Assembly: GCF_021458635.1 (NCBI RefSeq)
Contig: NZ_JAIRDQ010000014.1
Coordinates: forward strand, 124,001 to 188,000
Reading direction: 5' to 3'
DNA from: Bradyrhizobium monzae
GTDB lineage: Bacteria > Pseudomonadota > Alphaproteobacteria > Rhizobiales > Xanthobacteraceae
DNA length: 64,000 nucleotides
Position numbers and translations under genes: made by a program. The notes beneath the pieces are model-generated. The model made no database searches and was not told the origin of the DNA. It saw only the letters and a list, made by a program, of their open reading frames with translations. This document shows positions 33,198-41,394 of the stretch, piece by piece (the first letter of the stretch is position 1; every line of letters starts with the position of its first letter).

Positions 33198-33593
33198 ATG
33201 GCGAAGCCCGTTCATTCCATGATCCGCGTGCTCGACGAGACGCGCTCACTCGACTTCTACAAGCGCGCTTTCGGCCTCGAAGTCGCAGATCATCTGAAGT
33301 TTCCGGACTTTGCTCTGATCTATCTGCGTCACCCCTCCTCACCTTTCGAGGTCGAGCTGACGGTCAATTTCGATCGCAAGGAGCCATACCAGCTCGGCGA
33401 CGGCTACGGCCATCTGGCCGTGGTGGTCGAGGATCTCGATGCCGAGCATGCCCGCTTCGCGCGCGAGCAGCTCGCGCCGGGTCCGCTGCGCGACTTCAAG
33501 CACGACGGCAAGACGCTGGCGCGCTTCTTCTTCGTCAGCGATCCCGATGGTTACAAGATCGAAGTGATCCAGCGGGGCGGACGTTTCGGCTGA
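33198..33593 (+). CDS. VOC family protein (glyoxalase I-like)
   Basis: A 131-residue vicinal-oxygen-chelate protein resembling lactoylglutathione lyase. The four metal ligands of glyoxalase I have counterparts: His near the start (VHSMIRVLD), Glu in EVELTVNF, His in GYGHLAVVVED and Glu in YKIEVIQ. It could isomerise or detoxify a 2-oxoaldehyde, or a sugar-derived product of the linked dehydrogenase. It begins right after the cytochrome stop, with AAGGAG inside the end of that gene, so translation is coupled. Its presence within a dehydrogenase operon is unusual. Confidence 0.85.
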   Translation: MAKPVHSMIRVLDETRSLDFYKRAFGLEVADHLKFPDFALIYLRHPSSPFEVELTVNFDRKEPYQLGDGYGHLAVVVEDLDAEHARFAREQLAPGPLRDFKHDGKTLARFFFVSDPDGYKIEVIQRGGRFG

Positions 33594-33630
33594 TCAAAAC
33601 ATAAAATCCAAAAATCTACGGAGGAATGCC

Positions 33631-34179
33631 ATGAGAGAAGTCGATCGTCGAAGCAAGCATAGCCGTCGTGTCTTTCTCAAGGGCGCGGCGACGGCCGTGC
33701 CGGTCGTGGCTGTCGCGACCAGCCTCAGTGTCAGCGTCGAGGACGCCTGGGCCGATGAGGCCGGCACACTGTCGCCCGCGACGATGAAGACCTTACTGAA
33801 GGTCGCCCGCGACATCTATCCGCACGACGTTCTCGGCGACAGCTACTACATCACCGCGATCAAGCCGTGGGACGACAAGGCGGCAAAGGACGCCTCCGTC
33901 AAGGCGCTCATCAGCGACGGCATTGCCAGGCTCGATCAGAACGCGAGGGATCGCCACAAGGCGCCCTATGCCGAGGTGCCCTGGGAAGCCGATCGCGTGG
34001 TGCTGCTGAAGGAGATCGAGCAGAGCGACTTCTTCCAGAAGGTGCGCGGCGACCTCGTCGTCTCCCTCTACAACCAGAAAGAGGTCTGGCCGCGGTTCGG
34101 CTACGAGGGCTCCTCCGCCGAGCACGGCGGCTACATCAACCGCGGCTTCGCCGACATCGACTGGCTGCCGAAAGCTTAA
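33631..34179 (+). CDS. Gluconate 2-dehydrogenase subunit 3-like Tat protein
   Basis: A 182-residue protein with a twin-arginine signal (HSRRVFLKGAATAVPVVAVAT) and a subunit-3 fold (TLLKVARDIYPHDVLGDSYY, FGYEGSSAEHGGYINRGFADIDWLP). In the three-subunit membrane dehydrogenases (gluconate, sorbitol, glucose) this small subunit carries the flavoprotein through the Tat pathway. The next gene encodes that flavoprotein, which itself has no signal peptide. GGAGG lies five bases before the ATG. Confidence 0.88.
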   Translation: MREVDRRSKHSRRVFLKGAATAVPVVAVATSLSVSVEDAWADEAGTLSPATMKTLLKVARDIYPHDVLGDSYYITAIKPWDDKAAKDASVKALISDGIARLDQNARDRHKAPYAEVPWEADRVVLLKEIEQSDFFQKVRGDLVVSLYNQKEVWPRFGYEGSSAEHGGYINRGFADIDWLPKA

Positions 34180-34208
34180 CGACCACCCAACGGTTCAGGA
34201 GAACGCAT

Positions 34209-35777
34209 ATGGCAAAATTCGATCTGAACGATAGCAGCGTTGTGGTGATCGTCGGCTCCGGGGCCGGCGGCGGCACGCTAGGCAACGAGCTCGCACAGAA
34301 GGGCGTCAAGGTGGTCATCATCGAGGCCGGTCCGCGCATCGAGAACCAGGACTTCATCAACGACGAGTGGGACAGCTTCTCCCAGCTCGCCTGGACCGAT
34401 GCCCGCACCACGTCGGGCAACTGGCGCGTTGCCAAGGATTTCTCAGGCCTGCCCGCCTGGATCGTCAAGGCGGTCGGCGGCTCCACCATCCACTGGGCGG
34501 GCGCCTCGCTGCGCTTCGACGAGCATGAGTTCAAGGTCAAGAGCACCTACGGCAACATTCCCGGTGCCAATTTGGTGGACTGGCCGGTCACCCTCGCCGA
34601 GATGGAGCCCTGGTACGCCAAGGCCGAGAACAAGATGGGCGTGACCCGCACCAACGGCATTCCCGGACTTCCCGGCAACAACAATTTCCGGGTGCTCGAG
34701 GCCGGCGCGAAAAAGCTCGGCTACAAGACCGTGCACACCGGCAACATGGCGATCAACAGCCAGCCGCGCGACGGACGCGGATCGTGTCAGCAGATCGGCT
34801 TCTGCTTCCAGGGCTGCAAATCCGGCGCGAAATGGTCGACGCTCTACACCGAGATCCCCAAGGGTGAGTCGACCGGCAATCTGGAGGTCCGCCCTGGCAG
34901 CATGGTGGTCAAGGTCGAGCACGATGCGAGCGGCAAGGTCACCGGCGTGGTCTATGCCGACGAGAGCGGCGCGATGCAACGCCAGAAGGCGCGGATCGTC
35001 GCGGTCGCAGGCAATTCGATCGAAAGTCCGCGGCTGCTGCTCAACAGCGCCTCGAGCATGTTCCCCGACGGTCTCGGCAACTCGAGCGGCCAGGTCGGCC
35101 GCAACTACATGCGCCACATGACCGGCAGCGTCTACGCCGTGTTCGAGAAGTCGGTACACATGTATCGCGGCACCACCATGGCCGGCATCATCCGCGACGA
35201 GGCCGCCAATAATCCGAAGCGCGGCTTCGTCGGCGGCTATGAGATGGAGACGCTGTCGCTCGGACTGCCCTTCATGGCGGCGTTCCTCAATCCCGGCTCG
35301 TGGGGCCGGCCGTTCACCGCCGCGATCGACGGCTATCCGCGGATGGCCGGCATGTGGCTGGTCGGCGAGGATATGCCGCAGGAAACCAACCGCATCACGC
35401 TCGATCCAACCGTGAAGGACAAGTTCGGCCAGCCGGTCGCGAGCGTGCATTACGACGATCATCCCAACGACCTCGCGATGCGGGCGCACGCCTACAAGCA
35501 GGGGGCGGCGGTGTATGACGCGGTCGGCGCCACCGTCACCTACCCGACGCCGCCCTATCCAAGCACGCACAATCTCGGCTCGAACCGGATGAGCGAGAAG
35601 CCGCGCGACGGTGTCGTCAACAAATTCGGCCAGAGCCACGACGTGAAGAATTTATTCGTCTCCGACGGCAGCCAGTTCACCAGCGGCGCGGCCTGCAACC
35701 CGACGCTGACCATCGTCGCACTCGCGATCCGGCAGGCGGATTACATTGCGGGGGCGATGCAGAAGAAAGAGATTTGA
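34209..35777 (+). CDS. GMC family FAD-dependent oxidoreductase
   Basis: A 522-residue flavoprotein, the catalytic subunit of a membrane-linked dehydrogenase. The FAD site is VVIVGSGAGGGTLGNELA, followed by IIEAGP; GGSTIHWAGASLRF, a CFQGCKSGAKWSTL cysteine-rich segment near residue 200, and the C-terminal catalytic region HNLGSNRM with NPTLTIVALAIRQADYI. The substrate is probably an alcohol or sugar acid. AGGAG precedes ATG 34209. With subunit 3 and the cytochrome it should form a periplasmic complex feeding electrons to the respiratory chain. An inverted repeat follows. Confidence 0.92.
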   Translation: MAKFDLNDSSVVVIVGSGAGGGTLGNELAQKGVKVVIIEAGPRIENQDFINDEWDSFSQLAWTDARTTSGNWRVAKDFSGLPAWIVKAVGGSTIHWAGASLRFDEHEFKVKSTYGNIPGANLVDWPVTLAEMEPWYAKAENKMGVTRTNGIPGLPGNNNFRVLEAGAKKLGYKTVHTGNMAINSQPRDGRGSCQQIGFCFQGCKSGAKWSTLYTEIPKGESTGNLEVRPGSMVVKVEHDASGKVTGVVYADESGAMQRQKARIVAVAGNSIESPRLLLNSASSMFPDGLGNSSGQVGRNYMRHMTGSVYAVFEKSVHMYRGTTMAGIIRDEAANNPKRGFVGGYEMETLSLGLPFMAAFLNPGSWGRPFTAAIDGYPRMAGMWLVGEDMPQETNRITLDPTVKDKFGQPVASVHYDDHPNDLAMRAHAYKQGAAVYDAVGATVTYPTPPYPSTHNLGSNRMSEKPRDGVVNKFGQSHDVKNLFVSDGSQFTSGAACNPTLTIVALAIRQADYIAGAMQKKEI

Positions 35778-35791
35778 GGTTCGGTCTCTCC

Positions 35792-35878
35792 CGTCATTGC
35801 GAGCGTAGCGAAGCAATCCAGGCTGCCGATGAGGAAAGATTCTGGATTGCTTCGTCGCAAACGCTCCTCGCAATGACG
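35792..35878. repeat. Intergenic repeat bounded by CGTCATTGCGAG
   Basis: Left end CGTCATTGCGAG at 35792-35803 and right end CTCGCAATGACG at 35867-35878, with inner arms GAAGCAATCCA and TGGATTGCTTC. The same element occurs at 51407-51523. It follows the GMC operon and may act as its terminator. This is one of the commonest short repeats in Bradyrhizobium genomes. Confidence 0.85.
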
Positions 35879-35899
35879 GAGGACGGGTCGTCGCCCGAG

Positions 35900-36217
35900 C
35901 TATTCAGCTGCGTCCAGAATGGGTGCCACCGTGGCCTTGAACTCCTGCGCCGGCGCCAGGCTCTTGGAGCGATAGATCAGGCAGGAGCAGCGCAACAGCG
36001 ATGCGAAATTGTTGACCTCGCCGTGGTGGTCGAGCACCTCGTTGTAGAGCGTGGTCAGGAACTTGCCGAGGCTCATGCTCTCCTTGGCCGCGATCTCTTC
36101 CAGCGTGTCCCAGAACGCCAATTCCAGCCGGATCGAGGTGCAGTGCCCGCCGATCCGCAAGCTACGGGTCTGGGATTCATAGTCGCGTTGGGGCTGGTGC
36201 GCGAAGAGATGGCACAT
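35900..36217 (-). CDS. Ribbon-helix-helix domain protein
   Basis: A 105-residue protein with a RHH_4-type DNA-binding domain: the strand SLRIGGHCTSIRLELAFWDTL, the first helix TLEEIAAKESMSLGKF and the second helix LTTLYNEVLDHHG. Such proteins are dimeric and bind short DNA repeats as transcriptional regulators. Two cysteines (LLRCSCLIY) lie near the C-terminus. Its target is unknown; it stands alone between the repeat at 35792 and mutL, facing the opposite way. Confidence 0.82.
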   Translation of the reverse strand: MCHLFAHQPQRDYESQTRSLRIGGHCTSIRLELAFWDTLEEIAAKESMSLGKFLTTLYNEVLDHHGEVNNFASLLRCSCLIYRSKSLAPAQEFKATVAPILDAAE

Positions 36218-36455
36218 GGCGTCCTCCCGTCCTGTTGCCGTTTTTTCACGATGCTACACCGCTGCCCGGCACCCCACAATCAGGACCCTAACCGGAGATC
36301 GGTCCGCTCCGGTTGGCGATTTTCTCGAACGCCCAATATCTTCAATGTGATAGGCATCCCTCTTCCCCAGGCTCCCACACGGCTGTTGCCCAACACATGC
36401 TTTTGACGCAACACGGGCTAGAATAACGCTCTCACCGAATCCGATTCAAAAGCCC

Positions 36456-38270
36456 ATGCCCGTCCGTCAGCTTCCAGAGCAGGTCGTCAACCGCATCGCC
36501 GCCGGCGAGGTGGTCGAGCGCCCGGCGAGCGTGGTCAAGGAACTCGTCGAGAACGCGATCGATGCCGGCGCGAGCCGAATCGACGTCTTTACCGATGGCG
36601 GCGGGCGGCGGCGGATCGGCATCACCGATGACGGCAGCGGCATGACCCAGAGGGACGTGTCGCTCGCGGTCGAGCGCCATGCCACGTCCAAGCTCGACGA
36701 CGAGGACCTGCTCCAGATCCGCACGCTTGGGTTCCGCGGCGAGGCGCTGCCCTCGATTGGCTCGGTCGCGCGGCTCTCCATCACCACGCGGCATGCCAGC
36801 GAGCCACATGCCTGGGCGCTCACTGTCGAGGGCGGCGAGAAATCCGAGATCATGCCGGCGGCGCTGGCGCACGGCACCCGCGTCGAGGTCAACGATCTCT
36901 TTTATGCAACGCCGGCGCGGCTGAAATTCCTGAAGACTGACCGCACCGAGGCGGAAGCGATCCGCGAGGTGGTGAGGCGCCTCGCCATGGCGCGACCCGA
37001 CGTCGCCTTCACGCTCGCGGGCGAAGAGCGCGCGCCTGTGACCTGGGCCGCGGCGCTGCCCGGCGCCGCCGGGCGGCTGACGCGGCTCGGCGACATTCTG
37101 GGCACGGAGTTCCGCAGCCATGCTTTCGAAGTCCATGCCGAGCGCGAGGGCGTGGTCGTCGCCGGCTATGCCGCGGCACCTGCGCTGACGAAGGCCAACG
37201 CGCTCGGACAATATCTCTTCGTCAACGGCCGTCCGGTACGCGACAAGCTGATCTTAGGGGCGGTGCGCGGGGCCTATGCCGATTACCTGCCGCGCGACCG
37301 GCATCCGGTGCTGGCGCTGTTCGTCACGCTGGATCCACGCGAGGTCGACGCCAACGTGCATCCGGCCAAGACCGAAGTGCGCTTCCGCAACGCCGGCCTC
37401 GTGCGTGCGCTGATCGTGCACGGGCTGAAGGAAGGACTTGCGCGCGAGGGGCGCCGCACCGCCGCCAACAGCGGCGAGAGCGTGCTGTCTTCGTTCCGGC
37501 CCGCGTTTACGCCGCCGCGGCCGGCGAGCTGGGACTGGCGAGCTTCGCCATCCGCTCCGGTCGCGCCGATGCCGTCGTTCGAAGGCTCCGCCGCACCCGC
37601 CTTCGCGGAGCGCGCACAAGCTGCATTCGACGTTGGCGCACCGAGCGCTGACATCAGGTTCGAGACGCAGCCCGTAACTGATCTTGTCGACCGTCCGCTT
37701 GGTGCTGCGCGCACACAGCTCCACGAGACCTATATCGTCTCGCAGACCCGTGACGGTCTCATCATCGTCGACCAGCACGCCGCGCATGAGCGCATCGTCT
37801 ATGAGCGGCTGAAGGCCTCGCTCGCCGAGAACGGCGTGCAGCGGCAGATCCTGCTGATCCCCGAGATCGTGGAGATGGACGAAGCCACGGTGGAGCGCCT
37901 GCTCGAACGCAGCGAAGAGCTCGCTTCTTTTGGTCTTGCCATCGAATCCTTCGGCCCCGGCGCGGTCGCAGTGCGCGAGACGCCGTCGCTGCTCGGCAAG
38001 ACCAACGCGGGCGGGCTCTTGCGCGATCTCTCCGAGCACATGGCCGAATGGGACGAGGCGCTGCCGTTGGAGCGCCGCCTGATGCACGTCGCCGCCACCA
38101 TGGCCTGCCATGGCTCGGTGCGCGCCGGCCGCAGGCTGCGACCGGAGGAGATGAACGCGCTGCTCCGCGAGATGGAGGAGACGCCGAACTCCGGCCAATG
38201 CAATCACGGGCGCCCGACCTATGTCGAGCTGAAGCTCGCCGATGTGGAGAAGCTGTTCGGGCGGAGGTGA
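36456..38270 (+). CDS. mutL: DNA mismatch repair protein MutL
   Basis: A 604-residue GHKL ATPase that couples mismatch recognition to strand removal. The N-terminal ATPase domain has LVENAIDAGA, DDGSGM, RGEALPSIGSV and GTRVEVNDLFYATPARLKFLK-type motifs; the linker around residue 330-430 is proline-rich. The C-terminal domain holds D-Q-H-A-x2-E-x4-E (DQHAAHERIVYE) plus CHGS and CNHGRP, the zinc-endonuclease set, so this MutL probably nicks DNA itself, as in species without MutH. It converges on rsmD. Confidence 0.96.
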   Translation: MPVRQLPEQVVNRIAAGEVVERPASVVKELVENAIDAGASRIDVFTDGGGRRRIGITDDGSGMTQRDVSLAVERHATSKLDDEDLLQIRTLGFRGEALPSIGSVARLSITTRHASEPHAWALTVEGGEKSEIMPAALAHGTRVEVNDLFYATPARLKFLKTDRTEAEAIREVVRRLAMARPDVAFTLAGEERAPVTWAAALPGAAGRLTRLGDILGTEFRSHAFEVHAEREGVVVAGYAAAPALTKANALGQYLFVNGRPVRDKLILGAVRGAYADYLPRDRHPVLALFVTLDPREVDANVHPAKTEVRFRNAGLVRALIVHGLKEGLAREGRRTAANSGESVLSSFRPAFTPPRPASWDWRASPSAPVAPMPSFEGSAAPAFAERAQAAFDVGAPSADIRFETQPVTDLVDRPLGAARTQLHETYIVSQTRDGLIIVDQHAAHERIVYERLKASLAENGVQRQILLIPEIVEMDEATVERLLERSEELASFGLAIESFGPGAVAVRETPSLLGKTNAGGLLRDLSEHMAEWDEALPLERRLMHVAATMACHGSVRAGRRLRPEEMNALLREMEETPNSGQCNHGRPTYVELKLADVEKLFGRR

Positions 38271-38271
38271 A

Positions 38272-38829
38272 TTACGCGTTGCGTTTCAAGAACACGAACT
38301 CCGTGTCGTCATACGCCCGCCGCTCCAATTCCTCGTACCCCTCCGGCGTCACGAACTGCGCGGCCTTCGCCTCTTCCACCACGAGCAGCGCGCCGGGCGT
38401 CAGCCAGCCGCCCTCGCGCAAGGACGCAAGTGCCTTTTCCGCAAAACCCTTGCCGTAGGGCGGATCGAGGAACACCAGCGAGAACGGCTCGACGGGATGT
38501 GCGGGGCCGAGATCGGTCGCATCGCGGCGATAGACTTTCGTAACGCCGCCGAGGCCGAGCGTCTCGACGTTGTTGCGCAGTAGCGCACGCGCCTCGGCGC
38601 CGTTGTCCACGAACAGCGTGAATTTCGCGCCGCGCGAGGACGCCTCGATGCCGAGCGCGCCGGTGCCGGCGAAGAGATCGAGCACGCGCGCGTCCGGAAT
38701 CGGATCGTCATAGGCGTGCACGAGGATGTTGAACACGGACTCGCGCAGGCGATCCGCCGTCGGACGGATGTCACGCGAAGACGGTGAGGCGAGATTGCGC
38801 CCCTTCAAACGACCGCCGACGACGCGCAA
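38272..38829 (-). CDS. rsmD: 16S rRNA (guanine(966)-N2)-methyltransferase
   Basis: A 185-residue SAM-dependent methyltransferase that modifies G966 of 16S rRNA. Conserved blocks are RVVGGRLKGR at the start, RPTADRLRESVFNIL, the SAM motif LDLFAGTGALGIEA and the catalytic DPPY (LVFLDPPYGKG). It starts one base after the stop of the pseudouridine synthase gene, so both rRNA-modification genes share an operon. It ends next to the mutL stop. Confidence 0.95.
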   Translation of the reverse strand: MRVVGGRLKGRNLASPSSRDIRPTADRLRESVFNILVHAYDDPIPDARVLDLFAGTGALGIEASSRGAKFTLFVDNGAEARALLRNNVETLGLGGVTKVYRRDATDLGPAHPVEPFSLVFLDPPYGKGFAEKALASLREGGWLTPGALLVVEEAKAAQFVTPEGYEELERRAYDDTEFVFLKRNA

Positions 38830-38830
38830 C

Positions 38831-40816
38831 CTAGTCCTCCTTCGGCGTCAGATCGCGCTTGCCGTGATAGCCGCGCTTGGGACGGCGCGGCGAGCCGTAG
38901 CCGTTGGCCTCTTCCTCGTTGCGCGCGCGCGCCTCGTCGCTGCCGGTACGCTGCACCAGCACGCGGCGACCCTTGCGGTCGGCGATCACGTCCCGCTTGG
39001 ACGCCTTCTCGCCTGGTGCATCGCCTTCAGAGGATTTCTTCGGCACGTCGAACTGCGCGCCCGACTTTTCGATCACCTTGTCGCCAAGCTGCTCACGCAG
39101 CACACGCGCGCGGATTTCCTCGACCTGACCCTCGGGGACTTCGCCGAGCTGGAACGGACCGTAGGAGACGCGGATGAGCCGGTTCACCTCGAGCCCGAGA
39201 TGGGCGCAGACGTTGCGCACCTCGCGGTTCTTGCCTTCGCGGATCGCGAACACCAGCCAGACATTGGCGCCCTGATCGCGCTCCAGCGTCGCCTCGATCG
39301 GACCGTATTTGACGCCCTCGACCTCGATGCCTTCCTTGAGCTGGTCGAGCTGCGCCTGGGTGACGTCGCCATGGGCACGGACGCGGTAGCGGCGCAGCCA
39401 GCCGGTGTCCGGCAGCTCGAGCGTGCGTGCGAGCCCGCCGTCGTTGGTGAGCAGCAAGAGGCCTTCGGTGTTGAAGTCGAGCCGGCCGATCGAGATCAGG
39501 CGCGGCAGACCTTCGGGCAAATTGTCGAACACGGTGGGACGGCCCTCGGGGTCGTCATGCGTGGTCATCAGCCCGCGCGGCTTGTGATAGAGGAACAGCC
39601 GCGTGCGCTCGCGCTCCGGCAAGGGCTTGCCGTCGACCAGAACGACGTCGTTCTTCGTGATGTCGAGCGCCGGCGAGTTGATCACGCGGCCGTTGACGGT
39701 GACGCGGCCCTGCGTGACCATCTCCTCGGCATCGCGGCGCGAAGCCAGCCCCGCACGCGCCAGCGCCTTGGCGATGCGTTCGCCGGCCTTCTTCGGCTTC
39801 GGCGCCTCTTCGCGACGTGGGCGGCCTTCGAAATCACGCTCGCGCGCGCGATAGGCGCCACGGCCGCCGAAGGCCGGACGCTTCTCGAAGATCCTGCTCT
39901 CGTCCTCGTTCTCGCGGCGCGGACGATCGCCGAAGCGGCCTTCGTTGCGCGGATGCTCGCGCCAGTCGGAGCGGCCTTCAGAGCGCTCACGCGGACGATC
40001 GAATTTCGGACGGTCCTCACGCGGGCGATCGAACTTGGGCCGATCGCGGAACGGACGATCGCCGGACGCGCGGTCGTCGCGCGAGCGCGAAAAGCGCGGA
40101 CGATCGTCACCGCCGCCTTCGCGCTTCTGCCAGGGCTTGTCTTCGCCGCGGTCACGGCCGCCGAAATCTTTGCGTGGGCCCTTGCTGAAGTCCTTGCGCG
40201 GCGGACGGTCGCCACGCGGCCCCGAGTCACGCTTCTGCCACGGCTTGGAATCGCTCCGCTCGCCGCGATCGCGATCCGGTCCACCGCGCGAGAACTTCCG
40301 CTCGCCGTCGAACTTGCGCTCCGGACGGTCGCCTCGCGGCGCATACGGGCGCTTGTCGCCGAACTTCTTGTCGCCGAAGCGACCGGCGGGACGTGCATCG
40401 TCGCGATCGCGGCTGCGCGGCGGACGGTCGTCGCGGCCGGAGAACGGACGGTCACCGCGCGGCTTGAACGGCCGCTTCTCGCCATCGCGCGACGGACGAT
40501 CGGAAAACGGGCGGTCGCCACGCGGCTTGAAGCTGCGCTCGCCACGGCCTTCGCCGCCGCGATCGTCGCGCTTGAAGCGGGGACGGTCGGAAAAATCGCG
40601 GCGCGGCGCATCGCCCTCCTCACGGCGGCGGAACGGACGGCTATCGCGGTCGCCACGGGGTGGACGCTTGTCGCCGTCGCCCTTGCCCTCAAAACCGCGC
40701 TTGGCGAATTTCTTGTCGGGACCGCGCGGCTTGCCGCTGCGGCCACCCTTCGATGGTCCCCTGGGGGGGCCTCGCCGGCCGCGGGAATCGTTGTCTTTGT
40801 CGCTGTCGCGAGGCAT
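38831..40816 (-). CDS. RluB/RsuA-type pseudouridine synthase with long R/D/G-rich N-terminal extension
   Basis: A 661-residue protein in two parts. Residues 1 to about 370 are an extremely charged, disordered extension made of repeated Arg/Asp/Gly/Pro units (KPRGDRPF, DRPRFKRDD, DKPWQKR). The last 290 residues are a standard synthase: an S4 RNA-binding domain (ERIAKALARAGLASRRDAEEM, GRVTVNGR) and the catalytic Asp in ISIGRLDFNTEGLLLLTNDG. It should make pseudouridine in 23S rRNA (U2605-type). Normal RluB has about 250-300 residues, so the extension more than doubles it. ATG 40816 is used; a GTG at 40828 is possible. rsmD follows. Confidence 0.9.
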   Translation of the reverse strand: MPRDSDKDNDSRGRRGPPRGPSKGGRSGKPRGPDKKFAKRGFEGKGDGDKRPPRGDRDSRPFRRREEGDAPRRDFSDRPRFKRDDRGGEGRGERSFKPRGDRPFSDRPSRDGEKRPFKPRGDRPFSGRDDRPPRSRDRDDARPAGRFGDKKFGDKRPYAPRGDRPERKFDGERKFSRGGPDRDRGERSDSKPWQKRDSGPRGDRPPRKDFSKGPRKDFGGRDRGEDKPWQKREGGGDDRPRFSRSRDDRASGDRPFRDRPKFDRPREDRPKFDRPRERSEGRSDWREHPRNEGRFGDRPRRENEDESRIFEKRPAFGGRGAYRARERDFEGRPRREEAPKPKKAGERIAKALARAGLASRRDAEEMVTQGRVTVNGRVINSPALDITKNDVVLVDGKPLPERERTRLFLYHKPRGLMTTHDDPEGRPTVFDNLPEGLPRLISIGRLDFNTEGLLLLTNDGGLARTLELPDTGWLRRYRVRAHGDVTQAQLDQLKEGIEVEGVKYGPIEATLERDQGANVWLVFAIREGKNREVRNVCAHLGLEVNRLIRVSYGPFQLGEVPEGQVEEIRARVLREQLGDKVIEKSGAQFDVPKKSSEGDAPGEKASKRDVIADRKGRRVLVQRTGSDEARARNEEEANGYGSPRRPKRGYHGKRDLTPKED

Positions 40817-40935
40817 GAATAATCTCACTCAGGGGGTGGCCGATGAACATTGTGCGCGCTCGTTTCGAGCCGCATGCTCAGGCAAATTCGGTAAGCACTT
40901 CTGCTGAAGGCGCAGCTACTAGCAGGTTTCTTCGG

Positions 40936-41394
40936 ATGATACGAGGCTTGAAAGCCCCCTCTTTCATGGATTTGGCGCTCAAAACCGCCGAAAACGCCGG
41001 AAAGGCGGGCGAAGTTCCGATCGGATGCGTGGTGGTCCGCAATTACGAGGTCATCGCCACCGCCGCCAACCGGACACTGACCGATTACGACCCCACCGGC
41101 CATGCCGAGATCATTGCGCTACGCCAGGCGGCCAAGAAAATCGGCAGCGAGCGCCTGGTCGACTGCGACCTCTACGTGACGCTGGAGCCCTGCACCATGT
41201 GTGCGGGCGCGATCTCCTTTGCAAGGGTGCGCCGGCTCTATTACGGCGCGGCCGACCCCAAGGGCGGTGCGGTCGAGTCCGGCGTGCGGTTCTTTGCCTC
41301 GCCAACCTGCCACCACGCCCCGGATGTCTATTCCGGGGTCGGCGAGAGCGAGGCGGCGCGGCTGCTCAAGGAGTTCTTTCGCGAGCGGCGCTAG
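40936..41394 (+). CDS. tadA: tRNA-specific adenosine deaminase
   Basis: Converts A34 to inosine in the tRNA-Arg anticodon, so CGN codons can be read. The zinc-deaminase motifs are present: TGHAEIIALRQA with the catalytic Glu, and LEPCTMCAGAI with two Cys ligands. The start is not certain: ATG 40936 gives 152 residues, ATG 40966 (MDLALKTAENAGKAGEVPIG) is the conserved domain start, and 40843 is an upstream possibility. It is transcribed away from the pseudouridine synthase and converges on the dehalogenase gene with four bases of stop-codon overlap. Confidence 0.9.
   Translation: MIRGLKAPSFMDLALKTAENAGKAGEVPIGCVVVRNYEVIATAANRTLTDYDPTGHAEIIALRQAAKKIGSERLVDCDLYVTLEPCTMCAGAISFARVRRLYYGAADPKGGAVESGVRFFASPTCHHAPDVYSGVGESEAARLLKEFFRERR

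Noticed and set aside
38900..40800. Short direct repeats suggesting a CRISPR array
   Set aside because: They are codon-level repeats in the pseudouridine synthase tail, without fixed repeat or spacer length.
38726..40822. A 698-codon open frame on the plus strand, opposite the pseudouridine synthase
   Set aside because: It is the antisense of the R/D/G-rich repeat region, has Ala/Thr/Arg-biased composition and no domain. The minus-strand synthase is clearly real.
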